Below, one piece after another: positions 56,431 to 64,000 of a DNA stretch of 64,000 nucleotides. The first letter of the stretch is position 1, and each line of letters begins with the position of its first letter. The position numbers and the translations under genes were made by a program. The notes under the pieces are model-generated. The model was not told where the DNA came from. It saw nothing but the letters and a program-made list of their open reading frames with translations, and ran no database searches. The DNA is from Spiribacter halobius (GTDB lineage: Bacteria; Pseudomonadota; Gammaproteobacteria; Nitrococcales; Nitrococcaceae): assembly GCF_020883455.1 (NCBI RefSeq), contig NZ_CP086615.1, positions 1,488,001 through 1,552,000 on the forward strand. Direction: 5' to 3'.

Positions 56431-57714
56431 ATGGACCACGAGTACGGCTTCGAAACCCTCTGCCTCCACGCCGGCCAGCAGCCGGACCCGGCCACCGGGG
56501 CGCGGGCGGTGCCGTTGCACCAGACCACGTCGTATGTCTTCGACAGCACCGATCACGCGGCGTCGCTGTTCAACCTGCAGACCTTCGGCAACATCTACGG
56601 GCGCATGACGAACCCGACCACCGCCGTGTTCGAGGAGCGCATGGCGGCGCTGGAGGGCGGGCGCGCGGCGGTGGCGGCGGCCTCGGGGATGGGGGCGCAG
56701 ACCGCCGCGCTGCTGACCCTGGTCGAGGCGGGGGACGAGATCGTCGCCGGGCGCACGCTCTACGGGGGCACATTCAGCCAGCTGGACGTCACCTTCCGGC
56801 GCCTCGGCATCACCACGCACTTCGTGGATGCCGACGACCCGCAGGCCTTCCGCGCCGCCATCACGCCGCGCACCAAACTGCTCTACGGCGAGACCCTGGG
56901 CAACCCCGTCGGCAATGTCCTGGACATCGAGGCGGTGGCTGCGGTGGCCCATGATCACGGCCTGCCGCTGGTGGTGGACAGCACCATGGCGACGCCCTAT
57001 CTGTGCCGGCCCATCGAGTACGGCGCGGATATCGTCGTCCACTCGGCGACCAAGTTCATTGGTGGCCATGGCACCGCGCTCGGTGGCGTCATCGTCGAGT
57101 CCGGGCGCTTCCCCTGGGACAACGGCAACTTCCCGGGCATGACCGAGCCCTCCGACGGCTACCACGGCGTGCGCTTCTACGAGACCTTCGGCGACTTCGG
57201 CTACACCATGAAGGTGCGCTGCGAGACGCTGCGCACCCTCGGCCCCACGCTTGCGCCGATGCACGCATGGCTCTTTCTGCAGGGCCTGGAGACGCTGCCT
57301 CTGCGCATGGAGCGCCACTGCGAGAACGCTCTGGCGGTGGCCGAGTTCCTGCGCGGGCACCCGCAGGTTTCCTGGGTGAAGTACGCCGGCCTCGAGGACA
57401 GCCCCTACGCCGAGCTATGCCGCAAGTATCTGCCGAAGGGGGCCGGCGGCATCGTCAGCTTCGGCATCCGCGGTGGCCACGAGGCGGGCGTGCGCTTCAT
57501 CGAGTCGGTGCAGTTCCTCTCCCACCTCGCCAATATCGGGGACGCGAAGACGCTGGTGATCCACCCGGCTTCCACGACCCACCGCCAGCTCAGCGAGGCG
57601 CAGCAGGTGGCCGCCGGCGTGCCGCCGGACATGATCCGCCTCTCGGTGGGACTGGAGACCCTGGACGATATCCTCTGGGACATCGACCAGGCCCTCGCCC
57701 GGGCCGACGGCTGA
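56431..57714 (+). CDS. metY: O-acetylhomoserine aminocarboxypropyltransferase (MetY)
   Basis: 427 residues from the ATG at 56431 (GGAG nine bases upstream). Cys/Met metabolism PLP enzyme: FETLCLHAGQQPDPATGARAVPLHQTTSYVF is the MetY N-terminus, PLP lysine in HSATKFIGGHG, and YGETLGNPVGNVLD. It makes homocysteine directly from O-acetylhomoserine and sulfide. The 427-residue length and the GNFPGMTEPSDGYHG insert separate it from MetB/MetZ. Its leader contains facing heptamer arrays; no SAM riboswitch fold is apparent. Confidence 0.96.
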   Translation: MDHEYGFETLCLHAGQQPDPATGARAVPLHQTTSYVFDSTDHAASLFNLQTFGNIYGRMTNPTTAVFEERMAALEGGRAAVAAASGMGAQTAALLTLVEAGDEIVAGRTLYGGTFSQLDVTFRRLGITTHFVDADDPQAFRAAITPRTKLLYGETLGNPVGNVLDIEAVAAVAHDHGLPLVVDSTMATPYLCRPIEYGADIVVHSATKFIGGHGTALGGVIVESGRFPWDNGNFPGMTEPSDGYHGVRFYETFGDFGYTMKVRCETLRTLGPTLAPMHAWLFLQGLETLPLRMERHCENALAVAEFLRGHPQVSWVKYAGLEDSPYAELCRKYLPKGAGGIVSFGIRGGHEAGVRFIESVQFLSHLANIGDAKTLVIHPASTTHRQLSEAQQVAAGVPPDMIRLSVGLETLDDILWDIDQALARADG

Positions 57715-57721
57715 CCGCCGC

Positions 57722-59164
57722 TCAGAAGGCTGACTGCAGGCCGTCGTCGAACAGCAGCCGATCCAGGGGCAGGGGTGCCTCGACGCCGGGGCCCTCGGTG
57801 ATGCGCGGCTCGGTGATCCGGCGCAGCAGCTCGTAGTAGCGGCGGATGCGCGCGACGTAGGCCACCGGCTCCGCGCCGCGGGCATAGCCGTAACGCAGCG
57901 TCGAGTAGTAGCGCTCCTGGGCCAGTAGCGGCAGGCGTTCGCGGACGTCGAACCAGGAGTCGGGGTCACCACCCTGGCGCTCGGTCAGCACGCGGGCGTC
58001 CTCCAGGTGCCCCAGGCCGACGTTATAGGCGGCGAGCGCGAACCAGGTGCGATGCGGCTCGGCGATGGACTCCGGCAGGCGCTCGAGCAGGCTCGAGAGG
58101 TAGCGCGCGCCACCGATGATGCTCTGCGCCGGTTCCAGACGATCCTCGATCCCGACCTGGGCCGCGGTGCTCAGGGTCAGCATCATCACGCCCCGGACCC
58201 CGGTAGGGGAGACGGCTTCCGGATCCCAGTGGGACTCCTGATACCCGATGGCCGCAAGCAGGCGCCAGTCCAGGTCGTGTTCCGCGGCGGCCTCCTGGAA
58301 CGCGGAACGGTAGCGCGGGAGCACCCGGGTGACATCGCGGATGAAACGCCGCGTGCCGACGTAGTCGAAGCGCCGCAGATGCCCGTGGTAGCGCTCGAAC
58401 AGGCTTGCCAGCTTGCCGCTCGCCTCGAACCGGTCCAGGAAGGCGTCGGCGCGTGCGCGCAGGCTGTCCTGCCCCGGGCGGAAGGCCCAGCGCAGGCCGT
58501 AGGGCTCCCCCAGCGTGAACGCGCTGCGGACCTCGGGGTAGAAGTGCTGGTTGACGGTGAGCTCGTTGGAGTCGGTGACGACGGCATCGGCCTGGCCACT
58601 CGTCAGGCGATAGAGGAGGTCGTCGCTGCTGGCGCGGGGCAGGCTCTCCCAACGGACCCCGGGATAGGGCTCGGCGGCCGCGCGCAGGCGGGCCTCATGC
58701 AGTGAGTCGGACACCACCAGCAGCCGCCTGCCTGCGAGCTCACCGATGCCCGTCGGCCGGTCGCCGCCATTGGCATAGACCACCCGGGGCTCGACGGTCA
58801 TGTACGGGCGCGAGTAGGCAAAGCGCTCCGCGTCCCCCGGGCGCTTGCCGAGGCCGCCCGCGGCCATGTCGATCTCGCCGCGCTCCAGCATGGCGAGGAG
58901 CGTGGCGATCTCCGCCACCGGCCGGAATTCCACCGCCAAGCCCAGCGCTTCGGCGAACCGGCGCACCAGCGCCTGCTCGAGGCCGTGGGCACCCTGCCGG
59001 GTCTCGTAATAGGTGGTGGGCCCATAGCGCGTGCCCACCACCAGCGTCCCCCGCGCGGTGAGCTCGTCGAAGGGTTCCCGTTCGGGCTGGGCCTGCAGCC
59101 AGGCGACGGCGAGCAGGGCGGCCAGCAGCAGCGCGATGACGGCGTGGGCCTGGAGTCGGCGCAT
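57722..59164 (-). CDS. mltF: Membrane-bound lytic murein transglycosylase F
   Basis: 480 residues. N-terminal signal/anchor (residues 7-24), then a solute-binding family 3 domain (about 37-265, RGTLVVGTRYGPTTYYE to YFERYHG) and a SLT domain (about 285-430): LLAAIGYQESHWDPEAVSPTGVRGVMMLT with catalytic Glu, and ALAAYNVGLGHLEDAR. Cleaves peptidoglycan to 1,6-anhydromuropeptides, localised at the outer membrane in E. coli. It converges on metY with seven bases between stops. Confidence 0.96.
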   Translation of the reverse strand: MRRLQAHAVIALLLAALLAVAWLQAQPEREPFDELTARGTLVVGTRYGPTTYYETRQGAHGLEQALVRRFAEALGLAVEFRPVAEIATLLAMLERGEIDMAAGGLGKRPGDAERFAYSRPYMTVEPRVVYANGGDRPTGIGELAGRRLLVVSDSLHEARLRAAAEPYPGVRWESLPRASSDDLLYRLTSGQADAVVTDSNELTVNQHFYPEVRSAFTLGEPYGLRWAFRPGQDSLRARADAFLDRFEASGKLASLFERYHGHLRRFDYVGTRRFIRDVTRVLPRYRSAFQEAAAEHDLDWRLLAAIGYQESHWDPEAVSPTGVRGVMMLTLSTAAQVGIEDRLEPAQSIIGGARYLSSLLERLPESIAEPHRTWFALAAYNVGLGHLEDARVLTERQGGDPDSWFDVRERLPLLAQERYYSTLRYGYARGAEPVAYVARIRRYYELLRRITEPRITEGPGVEAPLPLDRLLFDDGLQSAF

Positions 59165-59182
59165 GGAAGGTGGTGCGCCCCC

Positions 59183-59211
59183 TTCGACCAGCGGGACGAG
59201 TATTGTAGACT
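59183..59211 (+). promoter_or_regulatory. Likely promoter of tRNA-Ser
   Basis: TTCGAC (59183-59188), 17 bases, TAGACT (59206-59211), about 40 bases before the tRNA 5' end. A GC-rich stretch follows the -10, as is usual for stable-RNA promoters. Confidence 0.45.
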
Positions 59212-59250
59212 ACGCCTCACTCGCACAGGGCCCGCCCCTGTCCGAGCGCC

Positions 59251-59340
59251 GGAGAGGTGGCTGAGTGGTCGAAAGCGCCGCACTCGAAATGCGGAGTCCC
59301 TTAACGGGGACCGGGGGTTCGAATCCCTCCCTCTCCGCCA
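59251..59340 (+). tRNA. tRNA-Ser (anticodon CGA)
   Basis: 90 bases with encoded CCA. Acceptor stem GGAGAGG/CCTCTCC with G discriminator, D-arm AGTGGTCGAAAG, anticodon loop CTCGAAA (anticodon CGA at 59285-59287), a long class II variable arm (GTCCCTTAACGGGGAC) and T-arm GGGGGTTCGAATCCC. All landmarks of a bacterial serine tRNA reading UCG. Confidence 0.97.
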
Positions 59341-59343
59341 TAC

Positions 59344-59382
59344 CCACGAACAAGGGGGCCTCGCGCCCCCTTTTTCGTGGAT
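59344..59382 (+). terminator. Terminator after tRNA-Ser
   Basis: GGGGGC/GCCCCC stem with CTCGC loop, extended by A-T pairs and by CCACGAA/TTCGTGG outside; five T residues (59371-59375). The outer stem makes it usable in both directions, also for the PilZ gene on the minus strand. Confidence 0.85.
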
Positions 59383-59394
59383 ACCGGCAAAGCC

Positions 59395-59413
59395 GGGATT
59401 CGAACCCCCGGTC
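59395..59413 (-). repeat. Inverted partial copy of the tRNA-Ser T-arm
   Basis: The reverse complement GACCGGGGGTTCGAATCCC is identical to 59309-59327 in the tRNA gene. It is 19 bases long and lies 55 bases past the tRNA's 3' end. It could be a relic of an integrative element that used the tRNA T-arm as attachment site. Confidence 0.7.
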
Positions 59414-59446
59414 CGGCCATGCGCGGTTCGGCGGCGCGGCTGGGCG

Positions 59447-60130
59447 TCAGTGTCTGGCGCGAAGGCTGAGGTAACGGCGCAGCTGCTCGAAGAGAGCCTC
59501 CTGCTCCGCGTCAAAGCGGACTCCACCCTCCCAGCGGCTGGCCTCGACGCCGATGCGGCAGAGCTCACCGGTCAGGCTCACGGGGGGCTGCGTGCCCGGC
59601 AGGGGCAGCTGCACGGTGATCGGGCTGCCCGCGGCCGGCGCCTCGTCCTTGCTCGCCACCTGCCCCGCGAGCCCGCAGCCGGCGGCGCTGATGTCCAGCA
59701 TCAGCGCCTGCTGGGCGGCGCCGGCGAGGTCGATGTCGCAGGGGAGGGCACACGGCAGCCGCGGGTACTGGCGCACGCTCACCTGCTCCACGGTGTGGGG
59801 ATAGAGCACGAACAGCAGGTAGTCCGGCTCCGTGAGCAGGCGCGTAATGGTGGTACGAAAGCCGTAGATGATGCCGTCATACAGGCAGCGCACCAGCAGT
59901 GTGTCGTCGGCGCGGAGATCGAGTGCGGTCAGCGCGCTGTCGTCCTCGCCGTGGCCGCTGCGGAGAATGATGTAGGCATGGACGCCGCGGCCACCGTAGC
60001 CGACGACCTCGGCGGTGGCTTTTTTCGTGCTGCCTGCACGCTGCAGCCGAAGGCGCGAGCCGGCCGCGAGCAGAAAGCCGGTGGGTGTATCGCCTTCGGT
60101 GCCCTGCGATGGCTGCTGGTTCGTGCTCAT
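59447..60130 (-). CDS. PilZ-domain cyclic-di-GMP effector (YcgR-like)
   Basis: 227 residues. N-terminal YcgR-N-like beta barrel (about 22-115) and C-terminal PilZ domain: switch motif RQYPRLPCALP (RxxxR) and DISAAGCGL (D/NxSxxG). Binds c-di-GMP and would act on flagellar motor or other targets. It lies 26 bases after the GGDEF-EAL gene in the same direction, so signal source and receptor may be co-expressed. Confidence 0.93.
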   Translation of the reverse strand: MSTNQQPSQGTEGDTPTGFLLAAGSRLRLQRAGSTKKATAEVVGYGGRGVHAYIILRSGHGEDDSALTALDLRADDTLLVRCLYDGIIYGFRTTITRLLTEPDYLLFVLYPHTVEQVSVRQYPRLPCALPCDIDLAGAAQQALMLDISAAGCGLAGQVASKDEAPAAGSPITVQLPLPGTQPPVSLTGELCRIGVEASRWEGGVRFDAEQEALFEQLRRYLSLRARH

Positions 60131-60156
60131 GGGTCTCCCGTGGTGGTCTGTCGTGA

Positions 60157-62571
60157 TCAGCCCGCGGGGCTGCCGCCCGCGAACCGTGCCGGTGGCGTGG
60201 CCGCTGCGAGGAGCTCCTCGAACGGGCAGGGGTGGTGGACGCCGTAGCCCTGGGCGGAGTCGACGCCGATGCGGCGCAGGATTGCGAGCACGGCGTCATC
60301 CTCGACGAACTCGGCGATGGTGCGCTTGCCGAGCGCCCGGCCGATCTGATTGATGGACTCGACGATGGCGCGGTCAAGCTCGTCCTCGGCGATGTCGCGC
60401 ACGAACAGCCCGTCGATCTTGATGAGATCCACCGGAAGGTTCTTGAGATAGCCGAAGGAGGAGAGTCCGCTGCCGAAATCGTCCAGGGCGATGCGGCAGC
60501 CCCGCGCCTGCATGCGGGCGATGAATTCCCGCGCGTCCTGGAGGCTGCGCACGGCCGCCGTCTCGGTGATCTCGAGGCAGATCTTGTGGCCCGGGATGCC
60601 GTACTCGTCCAGCAGGCCCTCCAGCAGCGTGAGGTAGCGCGGGTTGCCGAGGGACTGGGCGGAGACGTTCAGATGGCAGAGATTGAGCGCCGCCAGGTGC
60701 TCGGGGTGCTCTGCGAGCCGGCGGAAGGCATGGCGGGCGACCCAGGTATCGATTTCCGTGGCCAGGTCGAACCGCTCCGCCGCCGGCATGAAGGCGCCCG
60801 GGGGGTGCTGCGTGCCGTCCGACCCGATCAGGCGCACCAGCAGCTCGTAGTCCAGGGGCGCCGGGCCCGGCATGACCGGCCGTATGCGCTGGCCATGCAG
60901 CACCAGCCGGTCCTCCGCGAGGGCGCTGCGGATGCTCTGCACCCACTGGATCTGGCCGTGATGCTCTACGACCGAGTGATCCTCCGGGGTGTAGGCCTGG
61001 AGGCGATCGCGGCCGCGGTCCTTCGCCATGTAGCAGGCGACGTCGGCGGCGCGCAGCACCCAGGGCACATCGCGCACGCCGGCGTCCAGCGTCACCACGC
61101 CGATGCTGGCGGTGAGCCGGAAGCGCTGGCCCTCCCAGCGGAACTCTTCGCTGCGCAGCCGCTGCAGCAGCTTGGCCGCGGTGCGCTCGCCGTCTGCCGG
61201 GCCGACGTCGTGCAGGATGGCGGCGAACTCGTCGCCGCCGAGGCGGCCGATGAGGTCGGAGTCGCGGACCGCGCGTCGCAGCGTGTCGGCGACGTGGGCC
61301 AGCAGCTGGTCGCCGGCGAAGTGGCCGCAGCTGTCGTTCACCACCTTGAACTGGTCCAGGTCGATGAAGCAGAACAGGTGCCGCCGCGCGGTGCCGTGGG
61401 TCTGAGCGAGCAGCGCCTCCAGGTGATCCTCCACGGCGTGCCGGTTGGCGAGCCCGGTGAGACGGTCGTGGGTGGCCTGGTGGCTCAGCGCGTTCGCCAG
61501 CTCCCGGGCCTCGGTGACGTCCTCCACCATGGCGAACAGCCGCTCCGCTTCGCGCCCCCTGCCCCGCACCATGGACAGGGTCACCCGTCCCCAGCCGGCG
61601 CGGCCGTCGCTGCGCTGGTAACGGCGCTCCGTCGCCACCGGCCGATGCGGGCCGGCTCCCGGGCCCGGCAGCAGGGTCTCGTCCTCGGCCGCCCGGGTCG
61701 GAAAGTAGTTCTGCAGGCGCTCGCCGATCAGGCGCTCGGGGCGTAGCCCCAGCAGCCGGCAGAGGGCGGCGTTGACGTTGCTGAAGCGGCCCTGGCGGTC
61801 GAGCTCGGCGAGGCCGATGGCGGCCTGCTCGAAGAGTGCGCGGAATTTTCGCTCGGAGCTCTGCACATGGCGGTGCACGGCGATGAACAGGAACACGCAG
61901 AGCGTGGCCATGAACAGAAACGCCATGGCGGCCCCCGCCACCAGCACCCGCTGCAGCCACTCGGCGCCGGCGGTGAGCGTCTCCGCAAAGGCCTGCTCGA
62001 TTTCCCGGTGCTGGGCCCCGATCTGGGCAAGGGAGGCCTGCAGCAGCTCGCGCAGGTTAGGATCGAAGCTGCGGGCATGCGCCGTTTCCAGGCGGTCGGC
62101 GACGCTCTCCAGAGCGAGCAGGTGGTCGTCGCCGGCGCGCCACAGCTCGATCGCCTCGCGGAAGTAGGGGGCATCCGCGAAGTAGCGGTGCATCCAGACC
62201 ATGCGGCGGACGTTGTCCGGGGCATTGGTGCCCTGCAGGAACTCGGCCCGTGCCCGCTCGATGTCCGGTGGCTCCGCCTCCAGGGCCATGCGTGCGCGCC
62301 GGTCGCTCAGCGGGTGGACCAGGGCCTCCCGCGCCCGTGCGAGGTACTGCGGGTCGCCGTGCTCGGCGAACAGGTACAGAAAGAGCACCGCGTCCTTGCG
62401 GGCGCGGGACCACTCGCTCTCGGCGAGGATGTAGGCGCGCGCACCCGCCTGAATCTCCAGCACCACCGCCGTCAGCAGCGCCGAGAGACCCGCCATGACA
62501 ATGAGCGCACCGCAGCTCAGGGCAAGCAAGCGGTTCGAGCGCCGACGGCGCTGAAGGGGGACTGCGGTCAA
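60157..62571 (-). CDS. Membrane-anchored PAS-GGDEF-EAL protein
   Basis: 804 residues. Membrane segments near 15-38 and 210-235 bracket a ~170-residue periplasmic helical sensor. Then PAS (about 250-370), GGDEF (about 375-535) with intact RLGGDEF, and EAL (about 550-790). EAL signature is YELLVR in place of ExLxR's EAL, but ITETAAV, DDFGSG and AEFVED are in place, so hydrolase activity is possible. Makes and/or degrades c-di-GMP. Next gene on the strand is a PilZ effector. Confidence 0.94.
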   Translation of the reverse strand: MTAVPLQRRRRSNRLLALSCGALIVMAGLSALLTAVVLEIQAGARAYILAESEWSRARKDAVLFLYLFAEHGDPQYLARAREALVHPLSDRRARMALEAEPPDIERARAEFLQGTNAPDNVRRMVWMHRYFADAPYFREAIELWRAGDDHLLALESVADRLETAHARSFDPNLRELLQASLAQIGAQHREIEQAFAETLTAGAEWLQRVLVAGAAMAFLFMATLCVFLFIAVHRHVQSSERKFRALFEQAAIGLAELDRQGRFSNVNAALCRLLGLRPERLIGERLQNYFPTRAAEDETLLPGPGAGPHRPVATERRYQRSDGRAGWGRVTLSMVRGRGREAERLFAMVEDVTEARELANALSHQATHDRLTGLANRHAVEDHLEALLAQTHGTARRHLFCFIDLDQFKVVNDSCGHFAGDQLLAHVADTLRRAVRDSDLIGRLGGDEFAAILHDVGPADGERTAAKLLQRLRSEEFRWEGQRFRLTASIGVVTLDAGVRDVPWVLRAADVACYMAKDRGRDRLQAYTPEDHSVVEHHGQIQWVQSIRSALAEDRLVLHGQRIRPVMPGPAPLDYELLVRLIGSDGTQHPPGAFMPAAERFDLATEIDTWVARHAFRRLAEHPEHLAALNLCHLNVSAQSLGNPRYLTLLEGLLDEYGIPGHKICLEITETAAVRSLQDAREFIARMQARGCRIALDDFGSGLSSFGYLKNLPVDLIKIDGLFVRDIAEDELDRAIVESINQIGRALGKRTIAEFVEDDAVLAILRRIGVDSAQGYGVHHPCPFEELLAAATPPARFAGGSPAG

Positions 62572-62620
62572 GAGCGCGCTCCGGATGGCCCTCTGATGCC
62601 GTGTGGCGGCACCTGTTATG

Positions 62621-62653
62621 TTCTCTGCGTCGGTTAACGGCCGACGCAGAGAA
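62621..62653. other. Inverted repeat between the GDPD and GGDEF-EAL genes
   Basis: Perfect 13-bp arms TTCTCTGCGTCGG (62621-62633) and CCGACGCAGAGAA (62641-62653) with a 7-base loop. No T-run on either side. Either a rho-assisted terminator for the GDPD gene or an operator in the leader of the GGDEF-EAL gene. The rest of 62572-62697 contains nothing else. Confidence 0.55.
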
Positions 62654-62697
62654 TGCTGAAGGGCCGCCGGGCCGCGGCGAAGGCGCCGCGTGCCCGC

Positions 62698-63978
62698 TCA
62701 GGGCAGGTTCAGGCAGCTCGCGTAGTAGCTCACCGTCGCCGGCCAGTCCGAAAAGACCCCGCGCACCCCGACATCATGCGCCAGCACATCGAGGACGAGG
62801 AAGCGGTCGCCGTCCCGGTCCACCACGCCATCCACGGTCTGGTGGTACCAGGCGCCGTCCTCCGTCAGCGGCGGCGAGCGCTCCAGGGTCCAGGTGATCA
62901 GATCGAGCCCGGCGGCCCGGGCACGCTCGGCATACACCGAGGGCACCACCGGGCTGGCCGGATTGTCCGGGTCGGCGGTCAGCAGCATCCACAGCGGCGG
63001 CGCGAGGATGTTCACACCGGCCTCGGCCAGCGCCTCCATCCCGGGATCCCAGCTCGCGGGATCGGTGACGTCGAAGCCTTCGTCGCCATAGCGGCCGTCG
63101 AGGAACACCGCCTGTTCGCCGAAGTCCGGATGTTCCTCGATCCAGTAGCGCACGTCGGCGAGCGAGAACGACTGCGGGAAGACCTGCTCGGGCGGCACGC
63201 CGGCGGCCTCGTACTCGGCGATGAGCTTGCTGGCGTAGTCCTCCTGGGAGAAGCCGTTGAACGGCATGTCCACGGATGGGGCCTTGAGCTCCGGGGTCAT
63301 CTTCACGCCGAGCGCCTGGAACAGCGCAATGCTCTCGGCGTGGGTCATGAGCGTGCCGCGGCTCGCATAGAGGTCCGTGCGCCAGTCCGGCGTCGCATCC
63401 AGATAGGCCTCGATGCTGCGTGCCTCGGGGTTGTAGCCCTCCATGCGCCCCTCCAGCCGACGGAACTCGGCGAGGGTGATGTCGCTGGTGCAGCAGCGAA
63501 TCTCGTCGCCGTTGACGAGCTCACCGGTGTCCTCGTCGAAGGCGGGCGGCACGCTGCACTGGCGGGCGAGGTCGGTCTCGAGGATGTTGGTGGTGTAGTG
63601 CAGATCGCACTGTGAGTGACGGCAGACCAGTGCCTCGTCCTCGGTAAAGGTGACGTCGCACTCGAGGATCCCGGCACCCATGCGCGCGGCGGCGAGGTAG
63701 GACTCGCGGGTGTGCTCCGGGAACTGAAGCGCCGCGCCGCGATGACCGATGGAAAAGTCGCTCGCCCGGAATGGCCCGTCGGCGCACTGCTGCAGACGTG
63801 CCTTGAGGTTGCGCTCGCGCAGCGAGTCGGTATCCATGTCGTCCACCAGGAAATGCGGGCGTGGACCGACCTCGATCCGCTCCGGCGGCATGACCTCCGC
63901 GACGTCCTGCGCGAGTACAGCAAACGGGACCGCGGCGATGAGGATGGCCAGGATGATTGGGATCGTTCTTGCCGACAT
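62698..63978 (-). CDS. Exported glycerophosphodiester phosphodiesterase
   Basis: 426 residues, complete in the window. Signal peptide 1-23 (ending VLAQD). GDPD TIM-barrel: [42 protein letters not shown] (His/Glu metal ligands), then a cysteine-rich insertion ([14 protein letters not shown] to IRCCTSD), and [15 protein letters not shown]. It hydrolyses glycerophosphodiesters to glycerol 3-phosphate and an alcohol in the periplasm, a phosphate-scavenging role. The insertion and the six to eight cysteines suggest disulfides. GGAG lies before the ATG. Confidence 0.94.
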   Translation of the reverse strand: MSARTIPIILAILIAAVPFAVLAQDVAEVMPPERIEVGPRPHFLVDDMDTDSLRERNLKARLQQCADGPFRASDFSIGHRGAALQFPEHTRESYLAAARMGAGILECDVTFTEDEALVCRHSQCDLHYTTNILETDLARQCSVPPAFDEDTGELVNGDEIRCCTSDITLAEFRRLEGRMEGYNPEARSIEAYLDATPDWRTDLYASRGTLMTHAESIALFQALGVKMTPELKAPSVDMPFNGFSQEDYASKLIAEYEAAGVPPEQVFPQSFSLADVRYWIEEHPDFGEQAVFLDGRYGDEGFDVTDPASWDPGMEALAEAGVNILAPPLWMLLTADPDNPASPVVPSVYAERARAAGLDLITWTLERSPPLTEDGAWYHQTVDGVVDRDGDRFLVLDVLAHDVGVRGVFSDWPATVSYYASCLNLP

Positions 63979-64000
63979 GGCGTTGGTCTCCAGAGATGGG

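Overview
The window is high-GC, gene-dense chromosomal DNA with short operons and many 1-, 4- or 8-base gene overlaps. The gene set (ThiI, ProQ/FinO protein, MltF, YgdD/DUF423, DUF502, PhoP/PhoQ-like pair, RND pump, MetY, GGDEF-EAL proteins) fits a gammaproteobacterium. The GC content, the NavBac-type sodium channel and the overall flavour suggest a halophilic or alkaliphilic Ectothiorhodospiraceae/Chromatiales-type organism. That placement is inference; there is no rRNA or taxonomic marker here. I see no prophage, insertion sequence, CRISPR array or rRNA operon. One tRNA-Ser(CGA) lies near the right end.

Layout. 0-8.4 kb: a voltage-gated sodium channel, an acyl-CoA dehydrogenase-like protein, a DJ-1/PfpI protein, an EAL-HDOD protein, an HPF-like/macro-domain fusion, a candidate small RNA with promoter and terminator, an aminotransferase and DUF423. 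8.4-11.8 kb: a five-gene cassette (Tat-exported ABC binding protein, ATPase, permease, IscU/NifU-like protein, DsrE-like protein) rich in vicinal cysteines. 11.9-17.7 kb: the ligase-associated DNA repair operon (exonuclease, ATP-dependent ligase, Lhr-type helicase, PdeM). 17.7-23.9 kb: DUF502, ThiI, an SDR, a LEA-type lipoprotein, an M20 dipeptidase, a DksA/TraR protein and a dual-specificity-type phosphatase. 24-26.9 kb: a PhoQ/PhoP-like two-component operon with PepSY and glycine-zipper proteins, preceded by a PhoP-box-like promoter. 27-34.3 kb: an SLC13/RCK transporter, a cobalamin-binding-like protein, a rhomboid protease, small proteins, ProQ, an MHYT protein and an ATP-grasp enzyme. 34.3-38.3 kb: GNAT, M20 deacylase and S15/CocE hydrolase. 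38.5-43.5 kb: an RND pump, its adaptor and a membrane protein.

43.6-52.7 kb is the most interesting region: a UDG-superfamily protein, a creatininase-family protein, GTP cyclohydrolase II, a stand-alone RibD reductase domain, an MprF/AglD-type membrane protein, a methyltransferase, a GT4 glycosyltransferase, an aberrant PTPS/QueD-like protein, a zinc-type dehydrogenase, a CDP-alcohol phosphatidyltransferase and YceI. Together these look like an undescribed pathway that starts from GTP and makes a modified, probably glycosylated and possibly membrane-linked pyrimidine or pterin. 52.7-64 kb: GST, an RRM protein, patatin, a peroxiredoxin-like protein, a CoA-binding protein, MetY, MltF, tRNA-Ser, a PilZ protein, GGDEF-EAL and a glycerophosphodiester phosphodiesterase.

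The intergenic DNA is unusual. There are two families of inverted-repeat-bounded elements of 170-245 bp, with intact and fragmentary copies. Four places carry short tandem units (mostly 7-mers) in facing inverted arrays. There is also a perfect 68-bp loopless palindrome between two convergent genes. Start codons were chosen by ribosome binding sites and family alignment; many differ from the longest possible reading frame.
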